This document shows, piece after piece, positions 8,123 through 18,100 of a stretch of DNA of 41,420 nucleotides. The DNA lies in assembly GCA_020053105.1 (NCBI GenBank), contig JAGVNU010000024.1:1-41420 (forward strand), written 5' to 3'. A model generated the notes under the pieces. The model was given only the letters and a program-made list of their open reading frames with translations. It ran no database searches and was not told where the DNA came from. The stretch comes from Thermodesulfovibrionia bacterium (GTDB lineage: Bacteria; Nitrospirota; Thermodesulfovibrionia; UBA6902). Every line of letters starts with the position of its first letter. Within the stretch, counting starts at the first letter, position 1. The position numbers and the translations under genes are program-made.

Positions 8123-10534
8123 TTACTGGACCACTCCGCCTATTACAGCAGGAGCATTTGTGACCACAGGTTCAGCGCCGATTGCAGGGTCTGTCCAATC
8201 ATCTATCAAAGGCAGGTCGTAGGAAGATAATGACAATCCTGAACAAGCCTCAAGCTCAACACCTGACATCCTCTGTTCCTTCCTTAGCGCCTTTATAAGG
8301 TAATCATTTGTCCCGTCTGTAGCTTCGGAACCGTCAGCAATTGAAAACTCAGGGACCCATCTGGTGTCAGGTCCGCAGGTTGTCACTGCTCCGGTATCCG
8401 TATCAATACAAGTGCCCGGAATGCCATGAAGGTTTCCAAAGCCGCTGTATTCAAGATAGAAGGTAACGCCATCATACTTGTGATCAGCCTCTGAGTGTGT
8501 ATATTGCACCTGCAGCGGGGGCTGGAACTCAAGAACGTTTCCATCCGCATCTTTCAGGACTGTAAACTGGTTCCATGAATTCGGGCCTGTTTCCCACGTG
8601 TAGAATTCACTTAATTCACTATGAGCCTTCCAACCGCACGTCTGCGCATTTGTAGCAGGATCATCATCGCCATCCCAGTTGCAGTCAAGTGCATTTATGT
8701 TCGCCGGATCTGTGGCGTCAAACAGCGGACCGCTCATCGCCCCAAACTGATACAGACCGTCAGCCGTCCCGACCCAAACAAGCAGGTTTACTCCTTCTTT
8801 TAAAATCATGTCATCGGCAGTGGAACTAAATGAGTAATCATGTGAGGTCATGCCGTCCGAGGCATATATCGGGTCTGCTCCACTAATCCCGCCATCTGCT
8901 TCCGTGTACTTGGGACAGTTATCATAGCACGTGAGGGCCGCAGGTACAGTATCGCCAGGGAATACAACATCTTCCTTGAAGAAGACCACCTGTGTCTCAT
9001 CGGCCGGATCTGGATAAACGCAGGAAGTGTACATCATCTGATCCACATCCCATACACAGCCGGACAGTTTAATCCTTACCTGTCCTCCAAGGGATTGAGA
9101 ATGGAAATTGAGGTCTCCGAAAGTGATTGCGCTTAAATCCAATGGCCCCTTATCCGGATCACCATCCGCCATATCTTCGAACATGAAAGTTCCCTGGTTC
9201 TGCTTAGCGAACTTAAAGAAATCGGACCCGTCCCATTTCACATTGAAATTGCCGTCCGGGGTCCAGTAGTTCAGGGGGATATTCTTAATTTTGTTTAAAG
9301 ATGTCAGGCCTCTCGTGTGCTTTTTAAGTCTGCCGTCCTTTTTGACTACTGTATATGGAGTAGCATTCTCACCGCCCTGACCATATGTTACTCTGTAAAC
9401 AGTGTCGCCATTGCTTACTGAAGTGTCCTCAGGGAGCCACAAGCCGTAATAGCCTATCCATCCGTACGCGTCATCCTTTTTAATAGAGAAACCGGAATTG
9501 CGGTTGACCCTTGCACCGTTTGAATCATAAAGACCATAGTCCCATACGGTTTCGTCAAAAGTGGTCCTGCTGAAACACATCTGGTCTCCTGATCCTATGT
9601 CCTCTCTGAGGAAATAAGTTGTGTCGAATGCAATATCATAGCTGATGTCACCGTCCCAGTCGTTTGAGGTAGACACAGTGCCTGAGCCGCCTGAGCCGTC
9701 CGCTGCCCTGTTCAGGACGACTTGTTCACTGAAGGCCCCGCCTTCATCACCCTGACATACAAATTTGAGCAATATCTGATCTGTTCCCGTGTCTTCCTCT
9801 GTCTTAAGGTATCCTTTAAACAATTCGGTTGAAGTGTCCACAACTCCGTCTATCACCGGATGCGACTTGAAATTCATTTCAAACATCCCGTAAGGGTTCG
9901 TATCGCTTGTTCCCTCGGTAATAGAGATTCCAATAAAAATCACCTTTGCCGGCATATCACCATCTGCCTTCTCATGCATCCATACTTTTACGATATGAGG
10001 AGAGCTGTTGTCAGCCCGTGAAGAGTTGACGGTCCACATCTCATATTCAGGCGCCGTAGATCCGGAAGACTGGTCCTGTGAGCTTTCTCCCGCCCCTGAG
10101 GCGCTGTCCTTGTCCTGATTGCACAGGTTCGTGTCAATCTGGGCCTTATAATCACCCAGATTGACCATTTCGTCATATCTGGACTGTCCCATGGAACAGA
10201 GTATCTCATTTATAATGTTAAACGCTTCTGCTGAACGTTCATGTACATAAACTTCCTGTCTGTCGTTGTTATAGTCAGAATCAGCAGGAACGTCCGAGGG
10301 GCTGAGAAAGATCTTCCCGATCTTCATGGCCTTTATCTTGCCTGCAGACGCCTGTGCTTCAACAACACTTACCTCATCAGCTACCGACAATGCTGTCCCG
10401 GTTCCAGCGCCGCTGCCGCTGCTGCTGCTGCTACTGCTGCTGCTGCCTCCTCCTCCGCCGCTGCATCCTGCCAGTATCATAATGGCAGAAATGATCAGGA
10501 TGAGACAACTTGCCTTCAGTTTTCCCTTACTCAT
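8123..10534 (-). CDS. Large secreted lipoprotein of unknown function
   Basis: An 803-aa protein I do not recognise by family. It has a lipoprotein signal peptide with lipobox ILAGC (Cys at about residue 24), a Gly run, a run of nine Ser and a Gly/Ser/Ala linker, then a long acidic, aromatic-rich extracellular region with several Cys and many Asp/Gly segments typical of beta-rich surface proteins. A strong ribosome site (AAGGAGG) precedes the ATG at 10534, and an intrinsic terminator follows the stop. It is probably transcribed alone. Its place beside a secreted protease within the T2SS locus suggests a surface or exported protein, possibly a T2SS client; this is inference. Confidence 0.7.
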   Translation of the reverse strand: MSKGKLKASCLILIISAIMILAGCSGGGGGSSSSSSSSSGSGAGTGTALSVADEVSVVEAQASAGKIKAMKIGKIFLSPSDVPADSDYNNDRQEVYVHERSAEAFNIINEILCSMGQSRYDEMVNLGDYKAQIDTNLCNQDKDSASGAGESSQDQSSGSTAPEYEMWTVNSSRADNSSPHIVKVWMHEKADGDMPAKVIFIGISITEGTSDTNPYGMFEMNFKSHPVIDGVVDTSTELFKGYLKTEEDTGTDQILLKFVCQGDEGGAFSEQVVLNRAADGSGGSGTVSTSNDWDGDISYDIAFDTTYFLREDIGSGDQMCFSRTTFDETVWDYGLYDSNGARVNRNSGFSIKKDDAYGWIGYYGLWLPEDTSVSNGDTVYRVTYGQGGENATPYTVVKKDGRLKKHTRGLTSLNKIKNIPLNYWTPDGNFNVKWDGSDFFKFAKQNQGTFMFEDMADGDPDKGPLDLSAITFGDLNFHSQSLGGQVRIKLSGCVWDVDQMMYTSCVYPDPADETQVVFFKEDVVFPGDTVPAALTCYDNCPKYTEADGGISGADPIYASDGMTSHDYSFSSTADDMILKEGVNLLVWVGTADGLYQFGAMSGPLFDATDPANINALDCNWDGDDDPATNAQTCGWKAHSELSEFYTWETGPNSWNQFTVLKDADGNVLEFQPPLQVQYTHSEADHKYDGVTFYLEYSGFGNLHGIPGTCIDTDTGAVTTCGPDTRWVPEFSIADGSEATDGTNDYLIKALRKEQRMSGVELEACSGLSLSSYDLPLIDDWTDPAIGAEPVVTNAPAVIGGVVQ
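10408..10465. repeat. GCT/GCC triplet microsatellite encoding the Ser tract
   Basis: A run of near-perfect CTG/CTC/CCG triplets encodes the poly-Ser/Gly linker just after the lipidated Cys of the 803-aa lipoprotein. Changes in copy number would alter linker length in frame without breaking the gene. Confidence 0.6.
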
Positions 10535-10858
10535 ACTTTTTCCTCCTTACAGATATTAAATTGGGGGCATGATTTCATACCCTCATTTTCAAGATGTTTA
10601 ATCTACATCTCAGGTAATCATAATTATCGGCACACGAGGAAATAACTTAAGGGATATGCTGAACAATACAGTCAACAGAGGGAATATACGTGGTAACTAA
10701 ATGAAAAATATAATGAAATTACAGGATATACTCACGACCAATATCCTGCTTTAAAATAAATTAACTTCGCCGGAGGATTTCTTACATGCGCAGATCCACG
10801 TATAGTGGAATCAGGAGCTGAATGCTGACGACTTTCCGGCCCAGGTTGAAAGACCGCC
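10535..10858. other. Intergenic stretch between helicase and lipoprotein genes
   Basis: 324 bases between the end of the helicase gene and the start of the lipoprotein gene, both on the minus strand. It holds the lipoprotein ribosome site at its lower end. I found no convincing intrinsic terminator for the helicase and no -35/-10 pair good enough to call. Confidence 0.5.
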
Positions 10859-12445
10859 CTACCCTTTACTCTTTCTGTCTTTCGCCTCTGATATGAAAAG
10901 CCCGTTACCTTTTTTTCTCTTCCTGAAATGGGCCAATAATATCTCAGCTTCATTGAAAGGGAGGGTTACAAAAGAAAATTTATCGAGGATCTGTATCTGC
11001 TTGATCTTCTCTTTTCTGATGCCGCATTTGTCCTGGATAAAACTTATCAGTTTTACGGGAGTCAGACCGTCCTTTTTGCCCTGGGCCACGAATAGCCGTG
11101 TTGTCCCTTTGGTGTCTACAACCACATCTTCGATCTCAGTATAGCTGCTCTCATCCAGCTCCTCCTGAAAAGAATACTGCAGGAGCGCCGATACTATCTG
11201 TTCGGGCGGATAGCCTTCGAGAAGTTCTCTGGACATTTTAAGGTACTCTTCCTCAAGATGCGATTCGACAATGTTAGCGAGATCGGTCTTGATCCTGAGT
11301 TTTTTCGCATTGATTACGTCTCTGACCTTCGGGAGTCTGGCCTTGCGGATATCAGTCTTTGCGCTCTTCTTGATATATTGCAGCTTTCTGTACTCTTCAG
11401 GGGTTATGAAAGTAATGGCTGTCCCCTCTTTGCCCGCGCGTCCCGTACGGCCTATCCTGTGAACGTAAGACTCCGGGTCCTGTGGAAGGGCGTAATTGAT
11501 AACATGTGTAAGATCATGCACATCTATTCCCCTTGCCGCAACATCAGTGGCCACAAGGATAGTGACCATCCGCTTTTTGAATTTGTTCAGTATCTTTTCC
11601 CTCTGACTCTGTGACAGGTCACCGTGCAGACCGTCGGCTTCATAGCCGCGCTCCATCAGGCGGTTTGAAACAGCGTCAACGTCAGCCTTGGTCCTGCAAA
11701 AGATAAGCCCGTAGAATTCTTCTTCCATGTCTATGATCCTGCACAGGGCCTCAAATTTATCTGCATGGGACACCTCAAAATAAATCTGGTCCGTCAGGCT
11801 GACGGTCAATTGTCCCTTCTGCACTTCAAAAACATCATACTCACCCATGTACTTTTCAGCTATGCGCATTATTTCCTTCGGCATGGTGGCTGAAAACAGC
11901 ATGGTCCGTTTATCTGAACTTGTCTTTTCGAGAATCTCCTTTACCTCATCGATAAAACCCATATTCAGCATTTCATCGGCCTCATCCAGCACCATGTACG
12001 ATATGGAATCAAGGTTTAAGGACTTCCGGCCGATATGGTCGATGACCCTGCCCGGCGTGCCGACCACAATATCAACTCCCTTTTTGAGGCTTCTGAGCTG
12101 CTGGTCTATCGACTGTCCGCCGTATATCGGGACGATATTAAGCTTTTTACTGCCTTTCAAAGAATTGATTTCTTCAGCCACCTGGATGGCCAGTTCTCTG
12201 GTCGGTGTAAGGACAAGGGCCTGGACCACCTTTGATTTTCCCTCCAGCATTTCAATAATGGGGAGCCCGAAAGCAGCAGTCTTGCCGGTCCCGGTCTGGG
12301 CCTGACCTACAATGTCTCTTTTCCCTGCAAGGATGGCCGGAATAGTCTTGATCTGGATCGCTGTAGGCTCTTCAAATCCTTTGCGCTTAAGCACCTTCAG
12401 AGTTTCTTCAGACAATCCTAACTTTTCAAATGAATTCATTTGCAA
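10859..12445 (-). CDS. DEAD-box ATP-dependent RNA helicase with DbpA-type RNA-binding domain
   Basis: Cytoplasmic RNA helicase of the DeaD/CsdA type, 528 aa, likely acting in ribosome assembly and cold adaptation. Motifs in order: Q motif (GFEEPTAIQ), motif I AQTGTGKT at 49-56, PTRELA, motif II DEAD, motif III SAT, ARGIDV, and motif VI HRIGRTGRAG. A C-terminal domain from about 400 (LFVAQGKKDGLTPVKLISF) matches the DbpA RNA-binding fold, and the end is Lys/Arg-rich. The start is ambiguous: TTG at 12445 has AGGA 6 bases upstream, while ATG at 12439 has the same site at 12 bases. The TTG start is slightly better spaced. The specific subfamily (DeaD versus DbpA) cannot be fixed by eye. Confidence 0.93.
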   Translation of the reverse strand: MQMNSFEKLGLSEETLKVLKRKGFEEPTAIQIKTIPAILAGKRDIVGQAQTGTGKTAAFGLPIIEMLEGKSKVVQALVLTPTRELAIQVAEEINSLKGSKKLNIVPIYGGQSIDQQLRSLKKGVDIVVGTPGRVIDHIGRKSLNLDSISYMVLDEADEMLNMGFIDEVKEILEKTSSDKRTMLFSATMPKEIMRIAEKYMGEYDVFEVQKGQLTVSLTDQIYFEVSHADKFEALCRIIDMEEEFYGLIFCRTKADVDAVSNRLMERGYEADGLHGDLSQSQREKILNKFKKRMVTILVATDVAARGIDVHDLTHVINYALPQDPESYVHRIGRTGRAGKEGTAITFITPEEYRKLQYIKKSAKTDIRKARLPKVRDVINAKKLRIKTDLANIVESHLEEEYLKMSRELLEGYPPEQIVSALLQYSFQEELDESSYTEIEDVVVDTKGTTRLFVAQGKKDGLTPVKLISFIQDKCGIRKEKIKQIQILDKFSFVTLPFNEAEILLAHFRKRKKGNGLFISEAKDRKSKG

Positions 12446-12778
12446 TTTACTTCCTTTCCAATTAACATTTTCCGGAACTGAGTTTGGGATTATAAATCAT
12501 AAGACCTGAGAAATGACACTTAAGAGTGGAAATCAAAAGGCACGATCAAACCTCTATGCCGCGACATGGATGGCAGGTTATTTTGATATATGACAATGAC
12601 TCTGCTTCTTCCCCTGTTCAATACTTCTTTGATTTTGTTATCCGAAAAACAGTATCTCTATATAGCTGACGGGATTAAAAATCACCGTGATTGAGTTATA
12701 TAAGTTGATAATCAATCAGAGTGTATTTTAGACTAAGCATTGTAAATTAGCAAGAAACCGTAACTGACTGATAATTTA
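12446..12778. other. AT-rich divergent intergenic region
   Basis: 333 bases between the divergent helicase (-) and gspG (+). It should hold both promoters. I see a TATAAT-like -10 for the helicase (minus strand, 12489-12494) without a good -35, and nothing convincing for gspG. There is no small ORF with a ribosome site and no strong hairpin. Confidence 0.4.
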
Positions 12779-13282
12779 ATGAACCTTGATGGAGAACATA
12801 CCCTGACCTCTGATCTTTTTCCGGCCTGCTTTAAATTCCGGCCTTCAAAATTCAATTCTCATCGATCAGGCTTCACGCTCATTGAATTAATGGTAGTCAT
12901 AGTCATCATCGGCCTTCTCGCCGCCCTTGTGGCCCCGAGGCTGATGAGCAGGGCGGACGAGGCAAGAGTTACAGAGGCAAAAATACAGATCAAAAACCTT
13001 GAGACAGCGCTCAGGTTATATAAAAATGACAACGGTTTTTATCCTTCTACCGAGCAGGGACTTGAGGCCCTGGTCTCACCGCCTTCAGACGGGCAGGTCC
13101 CTGAAAACTACAGGACCGGGGGGTACCTGGAGAAAAAAAGCCTGCCTTCTGACCCCTGGGGCAACAGATATATCTACCTGTCACCCGGACAGCAGGGGGA
13201 ATATGATATCATCTCGCTTGGGGCCGACGGTCAGGAGGGCGGAAGCGGAAATGATGCTGATATTATCAACTGGGAAATTTGA
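12779..13282 (+). CDS. gspG: Type II secretion major pseudopilin GspG
   Basis: Major pseudopilin, polymerised into the periplasmic pseudopilus. A prepilin peptidase site [21 protein letters not shown] marks the mature N-terminus, followed by the family core ending in the Ca-binding loop region ([13 protein letters not shown] ... [15 protein letters not shown]). The leader is long (31 aa), but no other ATG, GTG or TTG lies in frame before the processing site, so ATG 12779 stands. No clear Shine-Dalgarno sequence precedes it. It is the first gene of the second gsp block and the anchor for its assignment. Confidence 0.95.
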   Translation: MNLDGEHTLTSDLFPACFKFRPSKFNSHRSGFTLIELMVVIVIIGLLAALVAPRLMSRADEARVTEAKIQIKNLETALRLYKNDNGFYPSTEQGLEALVSPPSDGQVPENYRTGGYLEKKSLPSDPWGNRYIYLSPGQQGEYDIISLGADGQEGGSGNDADIINWEI

Positions 13283-13292
13283 AGGGTACAGG

Positions 13293-13757
13293 ATGAAGGC
13301 AAAAGACGGCTTCACCCTCATTGAATTGATTATCGTCATCTTTATCATTTCGCTCACAACCGCGCTTGTAATGCCGAAACTGTGGGACACCGGGGAGAGG
13401 GCCCTGAAATCCGAGGCAAAGAGGATAAGCAACACACTGATGTATATATATGATGAAGCCGCGGGGAAAAAACAGGTATATGCCTTAAAAATCGACTTTA
13501 ATGCAGACTCCTTCAGTTATGAAAGCGAAAAGGAATCGCGCAGCTTCAAAATGAAAGACAATATCAGGTTCAAAGACGTTATCATCCCCTCTCTCGGAGA
13601 GGTCTCAATCGGAGAGATCATATATCAATTCGGCCCCATGGGTCCGGAAGAACCGATCACCCTGCATCTCATAAAAGATGACAGTGAGTTTACAGTAATG
13701 TTCAATCACATAAACGGCAGGGCAAAAATTCTGGAAGGCTACTTTGTTGAAGGATAA
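13293..13757 (+). CDS. gspH: Type II secretion minor pseudopilin GspH
   Basis: A 154-aa minor pseudopilin starting at ATG 13293 with MKAKDG|FTLIELIIVIFIISL. GAAGGG at 13281-13286, overlapping the gspG stop, gives a 6-base spacing. A longer reading frame opens at 12999, but that part is the shifted frame of gspG. The short leader and hydrophobic helix fit GspH; the body is divergent, as is usual for this subunit. It overlaps gspI by 14 bases. Confidence 0.85.
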   Translation: MKAKDGFTLIELIIVIFIISLTTALVMPKLWDTGERALKSEAKRISNTLMYIYDEAAGKKQVYALKIDFNADSFSYESEKESRSFKMKDNIRFKDVIIPSLGEVSIGEIIYQFGPMGPEEPITLHLIKDDSEFTVMFNHINGRAKILEGYFVEG

Positions 13758-14136
13758 AACCAGATATAAACGGCAGTGTGCAGATGACGGGAATAAATAT
13801 AGTTCTTCCTTCGGCTTCACCCTTCTCGAAATCATGATTGCCCTTGCAATCATCGGAACAGCCTTAACGGTCATCGTTCATACAGTAAACTATCACACAA
13901 ATGTTATGTACGAAAACACACAGACCACCCGTATGTATCAGCTGGCAAAAGAGAAAATGAATGAACTGGAAATGGCACCCCGGTCTTCAAGCGGGGACAT
14001 CGACACCACCGGCTTCTCATATGAAAATACGGCCACGCCAATAAAGGACACCAGACTTGTCGAACTCAAGACCATCGTGAAAGGACAAGGCAGGCAGATT
14101 GTCCTCAACGAACTGGTCATAACCAAGGCAGAATGA
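13744..14136 (+). CDS. gspI: Type II secretion minor pseudopilin GspI (TTG start)
   Basis: A 130-aa minor pseudopilin with SSFG|FTLLEIMIALAIIGTALTV, and a C-terminal region (YQLAKEKMNELE) of the GspI type. The start is TTG at 13744: there is no ATG or GTG in frame before the processing site, and GGAAGG lies 5 bases upstream, inside the end of gspH. The 14-base overlap with gspH and 4-base overlap with gspJ imply translational coupling. Confidence 0.88.
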   Translation: MLKDKTRYKRQCADDGNKYSSSFGFTLLEIMIALAIIGTALTVIVHTVNYHTNVMYENTQTTRMYQLAKEKMNELEMAPRSSSGDIDTTGFSYENTATPIKDTRLVELKTIVKGQGRQIVLNELVITKAE

Positions 14137-14738
14137 AGGATAAAGGCTTCACGCTCATCGAAGTACTTATAAGCCTTACCCTGCTCACGATTGTTCTGGG
14201 CGCTGTCTACAGTTCTTTTTTCTCTGTTCAGCGCGCAATCGAAAGGTTCGACAAAATATCCCTCAAATACCATGAGACAAGGACTGCCCTTGACATGATG
14301 AGACGTGAAGTCGAGGGCAGCCTGGTAAAAAATGCCCTCGCTGATGAGAGTCTAAAGATCAAGGCAGGCTTTGTCATTAAAGACCGTGACGTATTCGGTA
14401 AAACCACCTCTTCACTGGACCTTACTGCATTCTCATTTAAAGGCAGCTGCCTGAATACGGTATCTTACTATGTGACGGAAAAAGATGGTAAACTCGATCT
14501 TTTAAAATCAGAGAGACCGGCCGCCGCACCGTCGAAAGAATATAAAGTGGACATTGTAGAAGGGATCGAAAGCTTTACTATAGAGACCATGTTTAATCAG
14601 AAATGGGTCAGGACGTGGGACACGGAACTTACCGGCAAGCTGCCGGAAATCGTAAAAATCAGTATAGAATTCGACGACAACGGCAAACTTGTAACACTGA
14701 CTGAATATGCACGTCCGAAAATCGATACGAAATTATGA
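14133..14738 (+). CDS. gspJ: Type II secretion minor pseudopilin GspJ
   Basis: A 201-aa minor pseudopilin with MKDKG|FTLIEVLISLTLLTIVL. In other systems GspJ forms the pseudopilus tip with GspI and GspK. It starts with an ATGA overlap on gspI and ends with an ATGA overlap on gspK. Length and order support GspJ. Confidence 0.9.
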   Translation: MKDKGFTLIEVLISLTLLTIVLGAVYSSFFSVQRAIERFDKISLKYHETRTALDMMRREVEGSLVKNALADESLKIKAGFVIKDRDVFGKTTSSLDLTAFSFKGSCLNTVSYYVTEKDGKLDLLKSERPAAAPSKEYKVDIVEGIESFTIETMFNQKWVRTWDTELTGKLPEIVKISIEFDDNGKLVTLTEYARPKIDTKL

Positions 14739-15646
14739 AACTGATAAGAGATCATAACCTGCCTGGGCCGTTCAATTGCAACAACAAAGGCTCCGCCCTC
14801 ATAATCACCCTTCTGCTTATCACCATACTGACCGGCCTTGTAGTGGATTTCGTCTATGAAGTCTATATAGATTCGTCCTCGCTGTCTAACTGGGGCAATG
14901 CTCAAAGGGCCTCTTTAATAGCGAAGTCCGGACAGGCCATAGCCTCGGAATTTATCAGAGAAATTAAAGGAGAAAAGTATACGGACAAACGCGAAGTGGA
15001 ATTACCCGTTCCTCAGGATTTTGGTACCGGCACCAACTTAACCGTTGTAATTGAAGATGAAAATTCCAGATTTAACGTCAACAGTCTTATAAATGACAGA
15101 GGGGAGGAAAATAAAGATGCCGTTATCTCCTTGAAAAACCTGCTCGAATACCTTAATATTAATTCCAACCTTGCGCTTTCGATTGCGGACTGGATCGACC
15201 CTGACAGCGAGCCGAGACTTTACAACTCAGAGAATTTCGCGAAAAACGATTTCCTCTGGTCCATTGATGAGCTAAGATTAATCGAGGGTATAGATAAAAA
15301 CATTTTCGACAAAATAAGTCCGTTCATGCGTGTCTCAGTAAATAGCGATAACCAGGTAAATATAAATTCAGCTCAGATACCGGTTCTTATAAGCCTTCAT
15401 CCGGATATGACGGAAACACTTGCAAAAAACATTATTGACCACAGAGAAAGCTATCCTTTTGAAAATACCTTTAAAGTACAAAATGTATCAGGAATGGATC
15501 AAATCGGTCCAAGCTTTATTGGTAAACATACTGTGAAGGCCTCCAGTTTCAGGATAACAACACGGGCCACAGTCAATGAAATCACACGCATCATCGAGAG
15601 TGTTATTGATTCCAATTCTAAAATCCAATTCTGGAGAGAAGGTTAA
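14735..15646 (+). CDS. gspK: Type II secretion minor pseudopilin GspK
   Basis: A 303-aa tip pseudopilin. The processing site is the divergent GspK kind: NNKG|SALIITLLLITILTGL, lacking the Glu at position 5, as is typical of GspK. The large periplasmic part has the family's helical domains (DWIDPDSEPR, NINSAQIPVLISLHPDMT, the latter resembling the helix-hairpin-helix region). It ends immediately before gspL with no gap. Confidence 0.9.
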   Translation: MKLIRDHNLPGPFNCNNKGSALIITLLLITILTGLVVDFVYEVYIDSSSLSNWGNAQRASLIAKSGQAIASEFIREIKGEKYTDKREVELPVPQDFGTGTNLTVVIEDENSRFNVNSLINDRGEENKDAVISLKNLLEYLNINSNLALSIADWIDPDSEPRLYNSENFAKNDFLWSIDELRLIEGIDKNIFDKISPFMRVSVNSDNQVNINSAQIPVLISLHPDMTETLAKNIIDHRESYPFENTFKVQNVSGMDQIGPSFIGKHTVKASSFRITTRATVNEITRIIESVIDSNSKIQFWREG

Positions 15647-16708
15647 ATGAAGACCGGCTTTATAGACTGGACAGAGGATGCCCTGAACTTTTATGCCTTT
15701 GAAAAGCGTGCCGGTCAATATTATCTTGTAGACAGCACATCTTTTCCTTTAGAAGAAGAACCGGGACTTGAAGCACTGGAGTCACTTCCCTCTGCCGGAT
15801 GCGGCGATATCTGCCTGAGCGTGCCGCTGAATCTGCTGACCATCAGAGAGCAGACCTTCCCGTTCTCTGATAAGGACAAGATCAGGGACACCATCCCCTT
15901 TGAACTCGAGGGCATCCTGCTCGGCAGTATCAGCGACTACGTAATTGACCATATAATCATCGAGTCCTACGAAGTCGGCAGCAGAGTCCTGGCTGTCTGC
16001 ATGGAGAAGTCAAAGCTTAAAAAGATCATAGACATGTTTTCCTCGGCAGGCCTTGAACCAAAATCGATAACATCGCTGGACTCGCGGCTTTGCGAAGGGA
16101 AAAGTGAGGTGCTCCTTGAAGCGACCGTATCTGATCCTGCTGTAAGGGCTGAAGCCGCGCGGCAGGAAATTTCTGAGCCCTTGATAAATCTGAGGCGGAA
16201 TGGGCTTGCCTATATGGGCGATGTCGTAAAATTTGTCGGAAGGCTCAGGTTAACAGCCGTACTGATATTGATACTGATGATTGTGCTTGCAGCCAATTTC
16301 ACTTTAAGCTTCATGAACCAGAAGAAGGAAAATAAACTGCTTACAGATGAGATCGAAGGCGTCTATCGCCAGGTCTTTCCTGAAGATAAAAAGATCATTG
16401 ACGCGGACCGGCAGTTTAAAGGCAACATGAATATGCTCTTAAAGAAAAAAGCCGCCCTCGGAGGGGTCCCGGTCCTCCATATCATAAAGGACATCGCGGA
16501 ACAGAACATTAAGAATGTTACGCTCCATGAATTTAATACTGACGGAAAGAACATCATTATTAAAGGCACTGCAAATTCTTTTGAGGATGTCGAGGCGCTG
16601 AAAAATAATATTGCCGCGTTATATAAAGAAGTCAAAGTCACGGATTCCGGGGCCACTGCCGATAAAAAGATCAATTTCACTATCGTCATGCAGGAAAAAA
16701 CATCATGA
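15647..16708 (+). CDS. gspL: Type II secretion assembly protein GspL
   Basis: A 353-aa bitopic inner-membrane protein linking the GspE ATPase to the periplasmic parts. The N-terminal half (about 1-190) has the actin-like cytoplasmic layout (GFIDWTEDALN, LPLNLLTI-like segments, FPFSDKDKIRDTIPFELE). A single transmembrane helix lies near 203-222 (AVLILILMIVLAANFTLSF), and a ferredoxin-like periplasmic part ends the protein (GTANSFEDVEALKNNI). Its position between gspK and gspM agrees. Sequence is divergent, as usual for GspL. Confidence 0.85.
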   Translation: MKTGFIDWTEDALNFYAFEKRAGQYYLVDSTSFPLEEEPGLEALESLPSAGCGDICLSVPLNLLTIREQTFPFSDKDKIRDTIPFELEGILLGSISDYVIDHIIIESYEVGSRVLAVCMEKSKLKKIIDMFSSAGLEPKSITSLDSRLCEGKSEVLLEATVSDPAVRAEAARQEISEPLINLRRNGLAYMGDVVKFVGRLRLTAVLILILMIVLAANFTLSFMNQKKENKLLTDEIEGVYRQVFPEDKKIIDADRQFKGNMNMLLKKKAALGGVPVLHIIKDIAEQNIKNVTLHEFNTDGKNIIIKGTANSFEDVEALKNNIAALYKEVKVTDSGATADKKINFTIVMQEKTS

Positions 16709-17220
16709 AAAACCGGACACGAAACATGCTTTTATATGATAAGCCGATACTGGTTTTGTGTTTCGCGATATTATTGACCATCATACTGACCGTAATGTCG
16801 CTAATCTATAAGCGGAACTTTGAAGGCAAAAATGAACAGCTCAGAAACAGGCTTTCTGAGATGCAGGCATTGTCCAGAGATGTTATCAAGATAAAAGCTG
16901 CTGTGGAATCAAAAGAGGTAAAGATAGGACTGAAAAAAGCAGCGGGGATAGTGTCAGCTCTTGAACAGATCCTCAAGACCCAGGGGCTGGAGGCGAAGAT
17001 AATCAAGCCGCTCGGCCAGACAAAAATCGATGAATTTTCCGAGGACAACGCGGAGCTTGAAATTGAAGATACCGACCTTAACGGTATTGTAAATCTGCTC
17101 TATAAAATCGATATCTCTCCTGTACCGCTTAAGCTTAAGGCAGCGTCTGTCCGGTCCACTTTTGAAAACCCTGATAAATTCATCCTGAAACTGACAGTAT
17201 CGCTTATGAGCAGGGGCTGA
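16705..17220 (+). CDS. gspM: Type II secretion GspM-like protein
   Basis: A 171-aa protein with one N-terminal membrane helix (ILVLCFAILLTIILTVMSLIY), a coiled-coil-like stretch rich in Lys/Glu (about 35-85), and a small periplasmic domain. It overlaps gspL by 4 bases and precedes gspN, the normal place of gspM, the partner of GspL. Sequence alone would not identify it; context and topology do. Confidence 0.75.
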   Translation: MKNRTRNMLLYDKPILVLCFAILLTIILTVMSLIYKRNFEGKNEQLRNRLSEMQALSRDVIKIKAAVESKEVKIGLKKAAGIVSALEQILKTQGLEAKIIKPLGQTKIDEFSEDNAELEIEDTDLNGIVNLLYKIDISPVPLKLKAASVRSTFENPDKFILKLTVSLMSRG

Positions 17221-17248
17221 TTATAATCACCTGACAACCAATTCACCA

Positions 17249-18034
17249 GTGATAAAATTACGAAACATCCTGTTTGCGCTGGCCGCCGCCATACCGGTCT
17301 TACTGGTCCTCATGTGGACCATCGCAGTCCCTGTTGATCTGATCAGGGAGAGGCTGGAATCAGCCGTTGCAGGACAAGCTGACAGCAGCGCGGCCCTTTC
17401 CGTCAACGGCTTAAGAAAGGGCCTCTTCTTTACTCTCTCTGCCGACAGTCTCGATATGAAAATAGACAACAGGCCCGCGCTGAAGATTACTGATTTCACC
17501 GGGAGCTTTTCCCCGCGTTATCTTGCCGGCAGGAAACTCGGTTTTGACATAAAAGGGAAGATCGGGACCGGTGATGTCAACGGCATACTGAAGCTTCCCC
17601 TGGAAGGCAGCATCAAAACAGAGCAGGGCGAACTCAGTGAAATCCCCTATCTGAAACGCTTCAATACAGTCATCAACGGACATGTCAGTTCCGTCATGAG
17701 CATAAAAGACAATACGATAAAGCTCATATTTAACGTCCCGGATTTAAACATAGACGACTCAGCTTCAGTCATCCCCATGCTGAATACGTTCACCAAACTC
17801 CAGGGGGTGATGTCCATTAAGGGAAATTCAATAGAGATCGACTCCATCAGTCTCGATGGAGAAAAAGGCTACGCAAGGTTAAAGGGAAGTATAACCGACA
17901 ATGTGATGGCCATGTCCCTGGAATTAATGCCCGCAGCCGGCAAACTGACTTCTCTGGAATCGATGGTCATCGGAAAATATATAGTATCACCCGGATATTA
18001 CGTAGTCCCCATACGCGGCCCGCTTCCACGATAA
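17249..18034 (+). CDS. gspN: Type II secretion GspN-family protein (GTG start)
   Basis: A 261-aa protein with an N-terminal membrane anchor (ILFALAAAIPVLLVLMWTIAV) and a beta-rich periplasmic body with repeated SIKGN and GVMSIKGN-type strands, as in the GspN family of Deltaproteobacteria and Nitrospirota. The start is GTG at 17249 with only a weak ribosome site. It closes the G-to-N block. The exact role of GspN in secretion is unclear even where studied. Confidence 0.75.
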   Translation: MIKLRNILFALAAAIPVLLVLMWTIAVPVDLIRERLESAVAGQADSSAALSVNGLRKGLFFTLSADSLDMKIDNRPALKITDFTGSFSPRYLAGRKLGFDIKGKIGTGDVNGILKLPLEGSIKTEQGELSEIPYLKRFNTVINGHVSSVMSIKDNTIKLIFNVPDLNIDDSASVIPMLNTFTKLQGVMSIKGNSIEIDSISLDGEKGYARLKGSITDNVMAMSLELMPAAGKLTSLESMVIGKYIVSPGYYVVPIRGPLPR

Positions 18035-18053
18035 GAAAGAAGTTTAGAGGCTG

Positions 18054-18100
18054 GGAAGTTAAGAAACTTCTCCACTTCGTATCTTCGTGTCTTAACTTCC
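18054..18100. terminator. Inverted repeat between convergent gspN and HExxH gene
   Basis: GGAAGTTAAGA (18054-18064) and TCTTAACTTCC (18090-18100) are perfect 11-bp inverted arms with a 25-base loop. The right arm overlaps the last codons of the minus-strand gene ending at 18092. It may terminate from both sides, though no T run follows. Confidence 0.4.

Noticed and set aside
12999-13292. N-terminal extension of the GspH frame
   Set aside because: This is the shifted frame of gspG. The pseudopilin processing site and ribosome site put the real start at 13293.
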